In this document: positions 18,267-26,472 of the stretch, one piece after another
Layout: each line of letters opens with the position of its first letter
Numbering within the stretch: the first letter of the stretch is position 1
DNA from: Fen-1298 sp963833465
Lineage (GTDB): Bacteria; Bacteroidota; Ignavibacteria; UBA10030
Length of the DNA: 64,000 bases
Assembly (NCBI GenBank): GCA_963833465.1
Contig: CAWHXW010000003.1
Coordinates: 930,001 to 994,000 of the forward strand
Direction of reading: 5' to 3'
The notes under the pieces: model-generated
What the model was told of the DNA's origin: nothing
Database searches by the model: none
What the model saw: only the letters and a program-made list of their open reading frames with translations
Position numbers and translations under genes: made by a program

Positions 18267-18275
18267 ACTCATGCC

Positions 18276-18755
18276 TTACCATTTCATTTTTTCACGGAAT
18301 GAGACTATTTGTTGCAAATGAGTTTCACCATGCTTGGAATAGATTCTCAGGACATCTTCAAGCGTTACCTTGCCGTTTTCGAGATGTATGCCTTCGCGTG
18401 CCCAGATTGTTTCCGGCAGAGAATTTAGAAATATTGTCCATCGTTCATGCAATCCATCAATAATCCTGAGTGTTGAATCTATCCGTCCATTTTTACAATC
18501 TGCAAGTAATGCCCAATGATTTTGGTTGTATGGTTTCAAGATGGGCTTTTCTTCTGTGACAATCAATTTCATTCGTGTATATGCATTTATGTTTGCATCA
18601 GCAATATGATGGGCAATTTGCCGGCTTGTCCATTTACCTTCGCCGGTCGGTGTGTCCAATTGTGAATCACTTAATCCCTTAATTGTGCTTTCCAGTTTTA
18701 ATGGAAGTTGTTGAATTTTCCGAATCCATTCGTTGCGTTCGATCGTTGTAAGCAT
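18276..18755 (-). CDS. YfiT/DinB-superfamily metal-dependent thiol transferase-like protein
   Basis: 159 residues with the DinB/YfiT four-helix pattern: 'GKWTSRQIAHHIADANINAYTRMKLIVTEEKP' carries the first metal-binding His, and 'YSKHGETHLQQI' the last His pair. The block 'LKPYNQNHWALL' is typical of the YfiT/BstA branch, whose members transfer low-molecular-weight thiols in detoxification, although many homologues have no known substrate. It sits 12 bases after the transglutaminase-like gene and 9 bases before the PAS gene. In this cluster it fits a redox or stress-protection theme, but that is contextual. Confidence 0.85.
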   Translation of the reverse strand: MLTTIERNEWIRKIQQLPLKLESTIKGLSDSQLDTPTGEGKWTSRQIAHHIADANINAYTRMKLIVTEEKPILKPYNQNHWALLADCKNGRIDSTLRIIDGLHERWTIFLNSLPETIWAREGIHLENGKVTLEDVLRIYSKHGETHLQQIVSFREKMKW

Positions 18756-18767
18756 AATTTTTCTCTA

Positions 18768-19409
18768 TTATGGCTGAAAGAGTCCTTTGTGGTTTGCACT
18801 AAGCAATCCGGCATTATAAGAACGTTTATCAACAACTGAAAGTTTCCGCGCCATTGCCGGAGTGATAATCTTATATTTGCGTTTATCATCCAATCCTTCT
18901 GCGATTAATTCCATCGCCTTATCATTCACAAACCAATTAAATTTATTGAAACGATTAAGATTCAATGGAGCTGTGTACCCGATAAGTGTTTTTTCGCCTG
19001 CGATGTTATAGAATGATTCAAAATAGGACATAATAAGTTCATGCAAGTTACGATAAACAGGTTCACGAAAGCGCAATCCTGAAAAATTTGATTTTGCTAC
19101 AGCACCCCAACAATTATTTTGCCGGAACAAAGCGAGAATATGATCGTCATCACGTTTATTCGGTAGCATTTCAACAAGTAACGGAAGATAACCTATCATA
19201 TATAAAGCTGCAGCGGCAAAAACTGCGCCATCGTAGCAATGAGCTTTGTGGTCCAGCAAAACGCTTCGCGGGCATCGGTACCGTTCTTCATCGCTGTAAT
19301 GAATAGAATCGAGAAACGCTTGAATTTTGACAGGCGATTTAAGTTTTGAAAAAATCCGCAACTCTGTTTTTGTGAGATTCATCTGCAGTTGATTTCTTGT
19401 GTGGTTCAT
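18768..19409 (-). CDS. Transglutaminase-like fold protein of unknown function
   Basis: 213 residues, no signal peptide. The central segment 'RCPRSVLLDHKAHCYDGAVFAAAALYMIG' followed by 'DDDHILALFRQNNCWGAVAKSNFSGLRFREPVYR' resembles the Cys-then-His/Asp layout of transglutaminase-like proteins: a Cys at the start of a helix, then a His on a strand. Whether it is a protease, a transferase or inactive is not readable. In-frame Met residues at 1 and 10 are both possible starts. It lies 12 bases upstream of the YfiT gene and is part of the same minus-strand run. Confidence 0.7.
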   Translation of the reverse strand: MNHTRNQLQMNLTKTELRIFSKLKSPVKIQAFLDSIHYSDEERYRCPRSVLLDHKAHCYDGAVFAAAALYMIGYLPLLVEMLPNKRDDDHILALFRQNNCWGAVAKSNFSGLRFREPVYRNLHELIMSYFESFYNIAGEKTLIGYTAPLNLNRFNKFNWFVNDKAMELIAEGLDDKRKYKIITPAMARKLSVVDKRSYNAGLLSANHKGLFQP

Positions 19410-19471
19410 TTGGCACTTGGTATAATTATGAATAAAGTTAATCAGACTTGAATCAAAGGCAAAAAAGAAAG

Positions 19472-19690
19472 TTAAAACAATTTATTTGCAAGAATCGGGA
19501 TTAGAAAATAAGCCCAGCTCATTCCTGCAAATGTCAGACCGGCAAGAGCGACAACCGCCCAAAATACCATCATCAGTTCGCCGTCTTTTTTCTTTGCATT
19601 CTTTAATGCAAAATAGATTGCAAGGCTTCCAATAAGAAAAGCAATAGTGGAAAGAATTCCAAAAACAATCAGAAGCAAATTATCTGGCAT
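19472..19690 (-). CDS. Small two-helix membrane protein
   Basis: 72 residues: a first hydrophobic helix 'LLLIVFGILSTIAFLIGSLAIYFAL', a Lys-rich loop 'KNAKKKDGE' and a second helix 'MMVFWAVVALAGLTFAGMSWAYFLI'. By the positive-inside rule both ends face the periplasm. No family is recognised. It lies between dsbD (124 bases upstream) and the transglutaminase-like gene (62 bases downstream), so it may be on the same transcript. It could be an unrecognised small subunit or a stand-alone membrane protein. Confidence 0.65.
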   Translation of the reverse strand: MPDNLLLIVFGILSTIAFLIGSLAIYFALKNAKKKDGELMMVFWAVVALAGLTFAGMSWAYFLIPILANKLF

Positions 19691-19814
19691 AATAAATTCA
19701 ATATACCGAAAGCGTATTGTGAATGCAAAAAAAGCGAGAATTAATAATCACAAATAAATCAAAATTTTTGCGGCACTGTTTCTAAAAAAATTTATTATTG
19801 TAATTAGTCAAGAA

Positions 19815-21587
19815 TTATGGAAATGTTCGTTTCAGGACATTCAGAAATTCCATTGGACTTACAAATCCAACAATTCGCGATTCGCTCGCTTCTGTCCCAT
19901 CCGCCCGTATGAATATTACTGTAGGAACTCCGGAAATATTGAACCTCTTCCTCAATGATTCGGATTCCGGCGAATCGAAATGTGTTAAATCGACTTTTAT
20001 TTTTTTAATAGCTCTTGTGGATCGAATAACTTCTTCATCTGTCCATGTTTTGCGATCAAGCTCCAAACATGGAATACACCAATCAGCATAAAAATCAATT
20101 ATAACGGGAACTCTGCTTTCCTGAGCTTTCGACAAATCTGCAACTGAATAAGTTTCCCATATCACGCCTTTGTCTCGCAGGTTGTTGGCAAATACTAATC
20201 CAGCAGCTATTGCAATTATTCCGAACATCAATTGAATTCGTTTTAATGTGGAATTTTCTTTTCCAGATTTGTCTATGAAACCGAGGTAGATTCCGCTGGC
20301 AATAAGTGTAATCGGGATAACATAAATGGCAAATATTGGCGCAACGGAAAGCGAGAAATAAAAGAACGCTGATCCAGCAAGTATAACACCGAAGATATGT
20401 TCCACCCAAACTAACCATGATCCGGAGCGCGGAATTTTTTTAATAAGTCCTGAGAATGTACCGAGAATTAAATAGGGGAATCCAAGTCCAAGTGAAAGTA
20501 TGAAGAATGTCCAGAAACCGAATGATGCGCTTCCTTTTGCTGCAACAAATGTAAGCAAAGCAATCACCGGAGGGCCGACGCAAGGTGCGGCAAACACGCC
20601 TACGACCAGTCCCGATAGATAAATTGCAATTAATCCGCTGCCCGATGTCCCGCCTAATTTGCTTGTCAGCCAGTAAGGCATTTGTATTTGATATAACCCA
20701 AACGAACTAAGTGAAAGCGCAAACAATAAAGCCGCGATACCGCCAAGCACCCATGCATTTTGCAGCCAGCTTCCAAATAGACCGCCGCCAAGCGCTGCAG
20801 CAACGCCAAGCCCGCTGTACATTGTCGCAATACCGAGTACATAAAGAATAGCTTTGAAAAAAACACTTAGAATTTTTGTTTCTGTTTGTGAACCAAATAA
20901 TGAAACGGTTACAGACAGCATTGGATAGACACACGGTGTAAGATTGAGTGCAAGACCAATCAGAAAAATTGCGAAGAAAGTGAGCAGGGAACCTTTTGAT
21001 TCGAACATTGCAGCGATATCATTTTTTATTTCAGATTGAACAAATTCTGTTGGATTATAAGTGGAAAAGAGATCTTGATTCAGAAAATTGACTGATTCGC
21101 TGTTTGCAGCAATTTGTATTGGGATGTTTATATCAACAGTCGAAGGAGGCAGGCATATTTGATTATTGCAAGCCTGGAAAGTTACATATCCGTTGAGAGT
21201 GTCAATGCCAGGATTCAGTTTATCGGAAATTCTAAGAGTTGCAAATATTGTGATTGTTCCCTGATACACGTCAATCGGTTGATCTGCAAAAGAGAGTGAA
21301 ACAAGTTTGCTTTTTGGATACTGTACGTCAGAAAGAATTATTCCTTCCTTAGATTTAAGTTCGAATGTTGTCCCAATCAAATAATCAAATGTCGGTGTAT
21401 GCGAATTGATATGCCACTCGTTATTGATTTTTAGCTGTAATGCAATTTTTAGATTGCTGCCAGCCTGTATTTTGTTTTTAGAGAGAATTACTTTTACTGT
21501 CACTTGCTGTACGGTTGACGACTGCTGTGCGATGAACACAGAATGAATAAAGAAAATTAAAATAAATATCAAAAGAATATTTTTCAT
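19815..21587 (-). CDS. dsbD: Thiol:disulfide interchange protein DsbD
   Basis: 590 residues from ATG 21587, where the signal peptide starts ('MKNILLIFILIFFIHSVFIAQ'); the longer frame adds 16 residues without a ribosome site. The three DsbD parts are present: an N-terminal periplasmic domain with 'CNNQICLPPS', an eight-helix membrane domain with the two redox Cys in 'LTPCVYPMLS' and 'AAPCVGPP', and a C-terminal thioredoxin domain with 'YADWCIPCLELDRKTW'. DsbD passes electrons from cytoplasmic thioredoxin to periplasmic thiol proteins. It starts 81 bases after the TlpA-like gene, its likely redox partner, on the same strand. Confidence 0.95.
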   Translation of the reverse strand: MKNILLIFILIFFIHSVFIAQQSSTVQQVTVKVILSKNKIQAGSNLKIALQLKINNEWHINSHTPTFDYLIGTTFELKSKEGIILSDVQYPKSKLVSLSFADQPIDVYQGTITIFATLRISDKLNPGIDTLNGYVTFQACNNQICLPPSTVDINIPIQIAANSESVNFLNQDLFSTYNPTEFVQSEIKNDIAAMFESKGSLLTFFAIFLIGLALNLTPCVYPMLSVTVSLFGSQTETKILSVFFKAILYVLGIATMYSGLGVAAALGGGLFGSWLQNAWVLGGIAALLFALSLSSFGLYQIQMPYWLTSKLGGTSGSGLIAIYLSGLVVGVFAAPCVGPPVIALLTFVAAKGSASFGFWTFFILSLGLGFPYLILGTFSGLIKKIPRSGSWLVWVEHIFGVILAGSAFFYFSLSVAPIFAIYVIPITLIASGIYLGFIDKSGKENSTLKRIQLMFGIIAIAAGLVFANNLRDKGVIWETYSVADLSKAQESRVPVIIDFYADWCIPCLELDRKTWTDEEVIRSTRAIKKIKVDLTHFDSPESESLRKRFNISGVPTVIFIRADGTEASESRIVGFVSPMEFLNVLKRTFP

Positions 21588-21668
21588 GTATGTTTTTGCC
21601 GGCATCCAGGGTTTTTGGAAATGGTAATTTTGCATTGCAAGAGATATTGCATGTTTGCTATGATTATG

Positions 21669-22157
21669 CTATTTCAATAAAACTTTAATTTTTTGTTCAA
21701 GCACTGTTTTTGTCAGCATGCCTACTTGATGATCTACTATATTTCCATTTTTGTCGATTATGAAAGTTGTCGGAATGGCTTCGATGCCGCCGTACTGTTG
21801 CACGACATCCGTTGTACCGAGAACTACCGGATAATTCATTTTATTATTGTCTAAAAATGGTTTTACTTTTGACCAGCCGTCTTCATCTAATGCAATGCCG
21901 ATAATATTCAATCCCTTTGATTTATATTCATTATACACTTCGATAAAATCAGGAATCTCTTTACGGCATGGCGGGCACCACGTAGCCCAAAAATTCACAA
22001 CAATAACTTTTCCTTTCAATTTAGCAAGCTCGATAATTTTGCCGTCATAAGACTTTAGAGAAAAATTTGGAGCTTTCTGTTTTTGGATTGTTTGTGAATT
22101 GCAGACAGAAGATATAATCAAAATGAAAAGTACAGTGAGATTAAATTTATGTTTCAT
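21669..22157 (-). CDS. TlpA/ResA-like periplasmic thioredoxin
   Basis: 162 residues with an N-terminal export signal ('FNLTVLFILIISSVCNSQ') and one thioredoxin-fold redoxin domain. The active site is 'FWATWCPPCRKEIPDF' and the cis-Pro region is 'IEAIPTTFIIDKNG', both standard for the TlpA/ResA branch. It would reduce disulfides in secreted proteins or apocytochromes. DsbD is the next gene, which probably keeps this protein reduced. The 'SSVC' at the end of the signal is only a poor lipobox, so lipoprotein status is doubtful. The promoter lies in the 227-base divergent gap shared with the kinase gene. Confidence 0.9.
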   Translation of the reverse strand: MKHKFNLTVLFILIISSVCNSQTIQKQKAPNFSLKSYDGKIIELAKLKGKVIVVNFWATWCPPCRKEIPDFIEVYNEYKSKGLNIIGIALDEDGWSKVKPFLDNNKMNYPVVLGTTDVVQQYGGIEAIPTTFIIDKNGNIVDHQVGMLTKTVLEQKIKVLLK

Positions 22158-22384
22158 AAAACACCTTTATTAAATTGTTATCCAATAAATGTTGTCTAAT
22201 TTTAAACCAATTTGCAAAGAAAATCGTTTCATTTTACATGACTTATAGATGAAAATAGGAATATTTCAATTGAATTGATAATTTGAAACCGCTAATGTTT
22301 TTAATTATTATTTGCAAATCAATTGATACAATTCAATGCTGATAGTTGCTTTTCTGCTAATTATCGGCAATATTTTTCTAAATT

Positions 22385-23332
22385 ATGAATAAACCTCTTT
22401 ATGTCATCGGTATTGAAGGTGGTGGAACAAAAACCAATGCCGTGCTATGTGCTTTGGACGGCATTATACTTTCAGAAGCGCAAGGTGGTCCGTCAAATTT
22501 TCACATTATCGGTATTGAGAAAACTGCAACCACACTTCTGGATCTAATCCAAACTTGCTGCCATTCTGTTGGATGCAGTATCTCGCAGATCGGTGCAGTA
22601 GTTGCGGGATTAGCAGGAGCAGGCCGTGTTAATGATCAGCAGTATATTACGGATAGGTTACTGGAAGTTTCACGTGCGAGAAATTATAATCTCGAAAAAT
22701 TATTAATCGAAAGCGATGCGCGGATTGCGCTGGAAGGCGCATTCAATGGTAAACCCGGCGTTGTCGTTATTTCAGGAACAGGATCAATTGTGTTTGGAAA
22801 AGATGAGCATGACAAAGTTTATCGTGCCGGCGGATGGGGAAAATTAATCAGCGATGAAGGAAGCGGCTATGCAATTGGCAGGGAAGCATTTCACGCCGCT
22901 GCAAAGCTGATAGATGGATACGGTGAAAAAACAAAATTATTAAAACTTATTGATGAGAAATTCGGATTCGGAACACAAGATGCCATCATCAAAGCTGTCT
23001 ACGAAGAGAAATTTGATTTTGCTTCTGTTGTACCGGTGGTGATAGAAGCGGCATCTAAAGGTGATCCGGTTGCGAAGAAAATTCTTATACATGCTTGTTC
23101 TGCTCTTGTCGAAGTTGTTGCTGCTGTTTTGATTAAAATGAGTAAAGGAAAGAAAAATGCTCCAAAATTCCATTTGGCATTTGTCGGCAGTCTGCTGATG
23201 AATGATAATTTTTACTCGCGAAAAATGCGTTCTGCTATAAAACGAGAAATGCCCCTTGTTTCTATTCGTAATGCTGAATCATCTCCTGTTGTAGGTGCTG
23301 CGCTGATGGCAATTCGATCGTTAAATGAATAA
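22385..23332 (+). CDS. N-acetylglucosamine kinase-like protein (BadF/BadG ATPase family)
   Basis: 315 residues, ASKHA fold. Phosphate loop 1 'GIEGGGTKTNAVL' is at the N-terminus, 'SGTGSIVFG' is the adenosine/phosphate region, and 'GGWGKLISDEGSGYAIGREA' is the family signature. C-terminal 'AFVGSLLMNDNF' closes the fold. Relatives phosphorylate GlcNAc or other amino sugars in the cytoplasm. It is the first gene of a run that continues with a glycosyltransferase, GNAT, DUF4922 and SpoIID genes; a gap of 116 bases separates it from the next. The context suggests handling of amino sugars from cell wall or exopolymer. The sugar itself is not shown by the sequence. Confidence 0.88.
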   Translation: MNKPLYVIGIEGGGTKTNAVLCALDGIILSEAQGGPSNFHIIGIEKTATTLLDLIQTCCHSVGCSISQIGAVVAGLAGAGRVNDQQYITDRLLEVSRARNYNLEKLLIESDARIALEGAFNGKPGVVVISGTGSIVFGKDEHDKVYRAGGWGKLISDEGSGYAIGREAFHAAAKLIDGYGEKTKLLKLIDEKFGFGTQDAIIKAVYEEKFDFASVVPVVIEAASKGDPVAKKILIHACSALVEVVAAVLIKMSKGKKNAPKFHLAFVGSLLMNDNFYSRKMRSAIKREMPLVSIRNAESSPVVGAALMAIRSLNE

Positions 23333-23448
23333 CTCGAAAAGAAAAAAATCTGCTGCATAGAAAAAGATAATTGCAGAATAAATAATTATGAAGGAAATTT
23401 CTGCATCATTTTATGTTTTCCATAACAAAATAACTATAAGAATAATTA

Positions 23449-23769
23449 ATGAAACAAGAAAAAACAATGCTTACTGTTGTTCTTCAATATTTACCTAATC
23501 CGCAATTTGAGATAACGGTTAACCGCTTTTTCGAATCGCCGCTTGTTGATAAGATATTCATTATTCATAATGGCGATTATTCCGGTATGCACATTAAATG
23601 CGAAGCATTGAAGATTGATTCGTTTTTATCAGGCAGGGCACTTAACAAGATTATTTCAAAAATTAAGACGAAATATTTCCTCCTTGTTATGCAGGCGCAA
23701 GATATTAAAATAAACCCATTCGATTTAGAACGAATGATTAGCATTGCCGAACAATCCGGTCCGGAATGA
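23449..23769 (+). CDS. Glycosyltransferase, N-terminal piece (frame broken at 23766)
   Basis: 106 residues resembling the N-terminal part of a two-lobed GT-A-type glycosyltransferase: 'TVVLQYLPNPQFEITVNRFFES', 'KIFIIHNGDYS' and 'KTKYFLLVMQAQDIKI' follow the pattern of the first nucleotide-binding lobe. It ends 'EQSGPE' at TGA 23767-23769, and the next frame begins at the overlapping ATG 23766 with 'MIYSDYYDAKNGN', which reads as the direct continuation (the '-MVYSDYY-' strand after the nucleotide-binding lobe). So this and the next entry are probably one gene of about 494 codons split by a -1 shift, or two pieces coupled by ATGA. No slippery heptamer is visible. Confidence 0.7.
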   Translation: MKQEKTMLTVVLQYLPNPQFEITVNRFFESPLVDKIFIIHNGDYSGMHIKCEALKIDSFLSGRALNKIISKIKTKYFLLVMQAQDIKINPFDLERMISIAEQSGPE

Positions 23770-24935
23770 TTTATTCGGATTATTACGATGCAAAAAACGG
23801 AAACCGTTTTGAGCATTCATTAAATGAATATCAACTCGGCAGCATTCGTGATAATTTTGATTTTGGTCATGTCGTTATCTTTTCCACAAGCGCAGTGAAT
23901 AAAGCGCTTAAGTTGTACGGAAAACTTGAGAATGTAGAAAAAGCAGGACTCTATGATCTTCGCCTGAAAGTATCCATCAATCATCAGCTTTTTCACATAC
24001 AAGAATATCTTTATGCAAAAATAAAATCCGATGTACGAAAAAACCGTGAAAAAATATTTGATTACGTCGATCCTTCTGAACATCAAATCCAAAAAGAAAT
24101 GGAAATGGTGGCGACAAAACATCTTAAACGAATCGGTGCTTATCTGAAACCAAAATTCGATAAGGTCCCAAAATATGATATCCATTTTCCAGTGGAGGCA
24201 AGCGTTGTAATTCCGGTTCGGAATCGTTTAAATACGATTGCTGAAGCCGTAAAAAGTGTTTTAGAGCAAAAGACAAATTTTAATTTTAATTGCATCGTTA
24301 TTGATAATTATTCCACCGACGGTACTACACAACTGCTTCAACATATTGCCGAAAAAAATTGGCAGGTGATACATCAAGTTCCGCCTCGGACAGATCTTGC
24401 CATCGGCGGATGTTGGAATGAAGCAGTTTATTCTAACAACTGCGGACGGTATGTCGTTCAACTCGATTCTGATGACATTTATTCCAGACCGGATACGCTT
24501 CAGAAGATTGTCGATGAATTTCATCGCTGTAATTATGCGATGGTGATCGGTTCTTACAAATTAGTGAACATGAAATTAGAAGAAATTCCGCCCGGTATTG
24601 TTGATCATAAAGAATGGACACCAGAAAATGGAAGGAATAATGCGCTCCGTGTAAACGGACTTGGTGCACCGCGCGCTTTTAATACAGCGTTATTGCGGGA
24701 GCTTGGCGGATTGCCTAACGTGAGTTATGGCGAAGATTATGCTATTGCGCTCCGGTTATCGCATCATTATCAAATCGGGAGAATTTACGAACCGCTTTAT
24801 CTCTGCCGCCGCTGGTATGGCAATACGGATGCTGCACTTCCCATCGAAATTCAAAACAGGAATGATCATTTCAAAGACAAGCTTCGCACAATAGAGATTT
24901 TATCTCGCCAGCAATTAAACGGGAAAATGAAGTGA
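23766..24935 (+). CDS. Family 2 glycosyltransferase (C-terminal piece with complete GT2 domain)
   Basis: 389 residues. The first ~140 continue the lobe begun by the upstream piece ('GSIRDNFDFGHVVIFSTSAV'). From about residue 145 a complete GT2 domain follows: 'ASVVIPVRNRLNTIAEAVKSVLEQ', 'CIVIDNYSTDGTTQLL', the DxD region 'VQLDSDDIYS', and 'GLGAPRAFNTALLRELGG ... YGEDYAIALRL', the acceptor and base region. It should transfer a sugar from a nucleotide donor in the cytoplasm. The ATG overlaps the upstream stop (ATGA) and the TGA overlaps the GNAT start (GTGA). The acceptor and donor are unknown; neighbouring genes point to amino-sugar polymers. Confidence 0.85.
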   Translation: MIYSDYYDAKNGNRFEHSLNEYQLGSIRDNFDFGHVVIFSTSAVNKALKLYGKLENVEKAGLYDLRLKVSINHQLFHIQEYLYAKIKSDVRKNREKIFDYVDPSEHQIQKEMEMVATKHLKRIGAYLKPKFDKVPKYDIHFPVEASVVIPVRNRLNTIAEAVKSVLEQKTNFNFNCIVIDNYSTDGTTQLLQHIAEKNWQVIHQVPPRTDLAIGGCWNEAVYSNNCGRYVVQLDSDDIYSRPDTLQKIVDEFHRCNYAMVIGSYKLVNMKLEEIPPGIVDHKEWTPENGRNNALRVNGLGAPRAFNTALLRELGGLPNVSYGEDYAIALRLSHHYQIGRIYEPLYLCRRWYGNTDAALPIEIQNRNDHFKDKLRTIEILSRQQLNGKMK

Positions 24936-25453
24936 GCATCAACATCCGTCAGTGGCGTCAAAACGATATTGAAGTTGTACGGAACATTTTATGGGAAACG
25001 TGGAAAGAATCATATTCTAATTTTATTCCAGTTGATGATTTGTTAGAGTACTTCAACGAAAATTATACATCAAAAAAACTTACAGAGCAATATAACGATG
25101 CAAAAGTTTCCAGCTTTATTGCTGAGTATGATGATGTTGTTGCCGGCTATGAAAAAACATATTATAACGAGAAAGAAAATCGTCTTTATGTGCATCAGTT
25201 GTACATTCTTTCCGCATATCAAAATCTCGGGCTTGGAAAGAAATTAATGAAATTAGCAGCAGAGCGTGCTAAATCAATGGGACTTGACAGAATCTGGGTC
25301 GGCGTTATGATCAAAAATGAATCGGCAGTTGGATGGTATAAAAAAATGGGGTACGAAATAGTGGAGAATACGCCGTTCACGATAAGCAAAACTACAGTTG
25401 ATCATTTCATCGGATTCATTCCTGTCGAAAGAATTCTAGCTGGAGATAAGTGA
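24932..25453 (+). CDS. GNAT-family N-acetyltransferase
   Basis: 173 residues with the GNAT fold: 'VVAGYEKTYYNEKENRLYVHQLYILSAYQNLGLGKKLMKLAAERAKSMG' contains motif A with the acetyl-CoA pyrophosphate loop 'QNLGLGKK', and 'VGVMIKNESAVGWYKKMGYEIVE' is motif B. It transfers an acetyl group from acetyl-CoA to an amine, with the substrate undetermined. The start is a GTG that overlaps the glycosyltransferase stop, and the end TGA overlaps the next GTG, so translation is coupled both ways. In this operon an amino sugar or a cell-wall peptide amine is a reasonable, unproven substrate. Confidence 0.9.
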   Translation: MSINIRQWRQNDIEVVRNILWETWKESYSNFIPVDDLLEYFNENYTSKKLTEQYNDAKVSSFIAEYDDVVAGYEKTYYNEKENRLYVHQLYILSAYQNLGLGKKLMKLAAERAKSMGLDRIWVGVMIKNESAVGWYKKMGYEIVENTPFTISKTTVDHFIGFIPVERILAGDK

Positions 25454-26472
25454 TAGAAAGAAGGTCTTCCTTGGCAAAAATAGATAATAATATTCCGGAA
25501 GTTTTCGCCTCTTTTAATCCTGCAAGCTCGAATGTTGAGTTATCGAAGTTGTGTTTGCAGCTTTTTTTGCAGCAGCAATCCACTTGGCAGCAGATGGCAG
25601 AAGGATATGAATCATTAGAATCTGTCCATGTTCGCGAGCTCAATTGCAAAGAGTTCGCGGTAAAAGTACAATTTAATCCGAAACGCATCGCCAGTACTGG
25701 CGCAAATGTTAATGCGGCAATAATCAGCAAGCGTAAATGTTTTCTCTGTCTCGAGAATCTTCCCAAAAAACAGAAGGGAATTCTGTACCGCAACGAATAT
25801 CTCATTCTATGCAACCCATTCCCAATTTTTTCTAAACACTTTACTATTTCAAATATAAATCACGTTCCGCAGGATTTCATCTTTTCCGTGGATGCATTGA
25901 TTGACCTTTCTAAAGATTTAAGTCCTGACTTTTCAATATTTTATAACGGACCTGAATGCGGCGCATCAGCTCCGGATCATTTGCATTTTCAAGCATGCCC
26001 GCGCCGAGCTATTCCTGTAGAGTGGGATGCTGTGGACTTACGAAAACGAAAACGGTTCTATTATAAAAATCACGTTGCCGGATTTACATTAATGAATTAC
26101 GGCAGAACTGTAATTATTATTGAGTCTTCTGAAAAAAATCAACTTCTCGCTTTTATCCGGACAATGTTTAATGAATGGAAGAAACTTCTTTGCCTGACTA
26201 AAGAGCCGATGACGAATATTCTTTGCTCATATCAGGAAGATATTTGGCGGCTTATAATCTTCCCACGGCAAAAACACCGGCCGGCTATTTATTTCAAAGA
26301 AGGTAACGATCAAGTGCTTATCAGTCCTGCCGCTGTCGATATGGGCGGATTGATAGTGACACCATTGAAAAAAGATTTCTTGAGTGTTGATGCAAAATTG
26401 GTTGAAGACATTTTCGTTGAAGTAAGCGAGAAGCAGGAAATAATGGATAATATCTTGGAGAAAATTATTTGA
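25450..26472 (+). CDS. HIT-like DUF4922 protein, possible nucleotide-sugar phosphorylase
   Basis: 340 residues without signal peptide. The signature is 'PECGASAPDHLHFQACPR', a HxHxQ motif of the HIT-like/Ap4A phosphorylase and GDP-glucose phosphorylase fold. Cys pair 'KCFLCLENLPKKQKGI' resembles the zinc knuckle found before the core in GalT-type enzymes. This matches the DUF4922 group common in Bacteroidota, whose activity I do not know to be established. A nucleotidyl or phosphoryl transfer on a sugar is likely. It starts at GTG 25450 overlapping the GNAT stop and ends overlapping the TTG of the SpoIID gene. Confidence 0.8.
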   Translation: MIERRSSLAKIDNNIPEVFASFNPASSNVELSKLCLQLFLQQQSTWQQMAEGYESLESVHVRELNCKEFAVKVQFNPKRIASTGANVNAAIISKRKCFLCLENLPKKQKGILYRNEYLILCNPFPIFSKHFTISNINHVPQDFIFSVDALIDLSKDLSPDFSIFYNGPECGASAPDHLHFQACPRRAIPVEWDAVDLRKRKRFYYKNHVAGFTLMNYGRTVIIIESSEKNQLLAFIRTMFNEWKKLLCLTKEPMTNILCSYQEDIWRLIIFPRQKHRPAIYFKEGNDQVLISPAAVDMGGLIVTPLKKDFLSVDAKLVEDIFVEVSEKQEIMDNILEKII

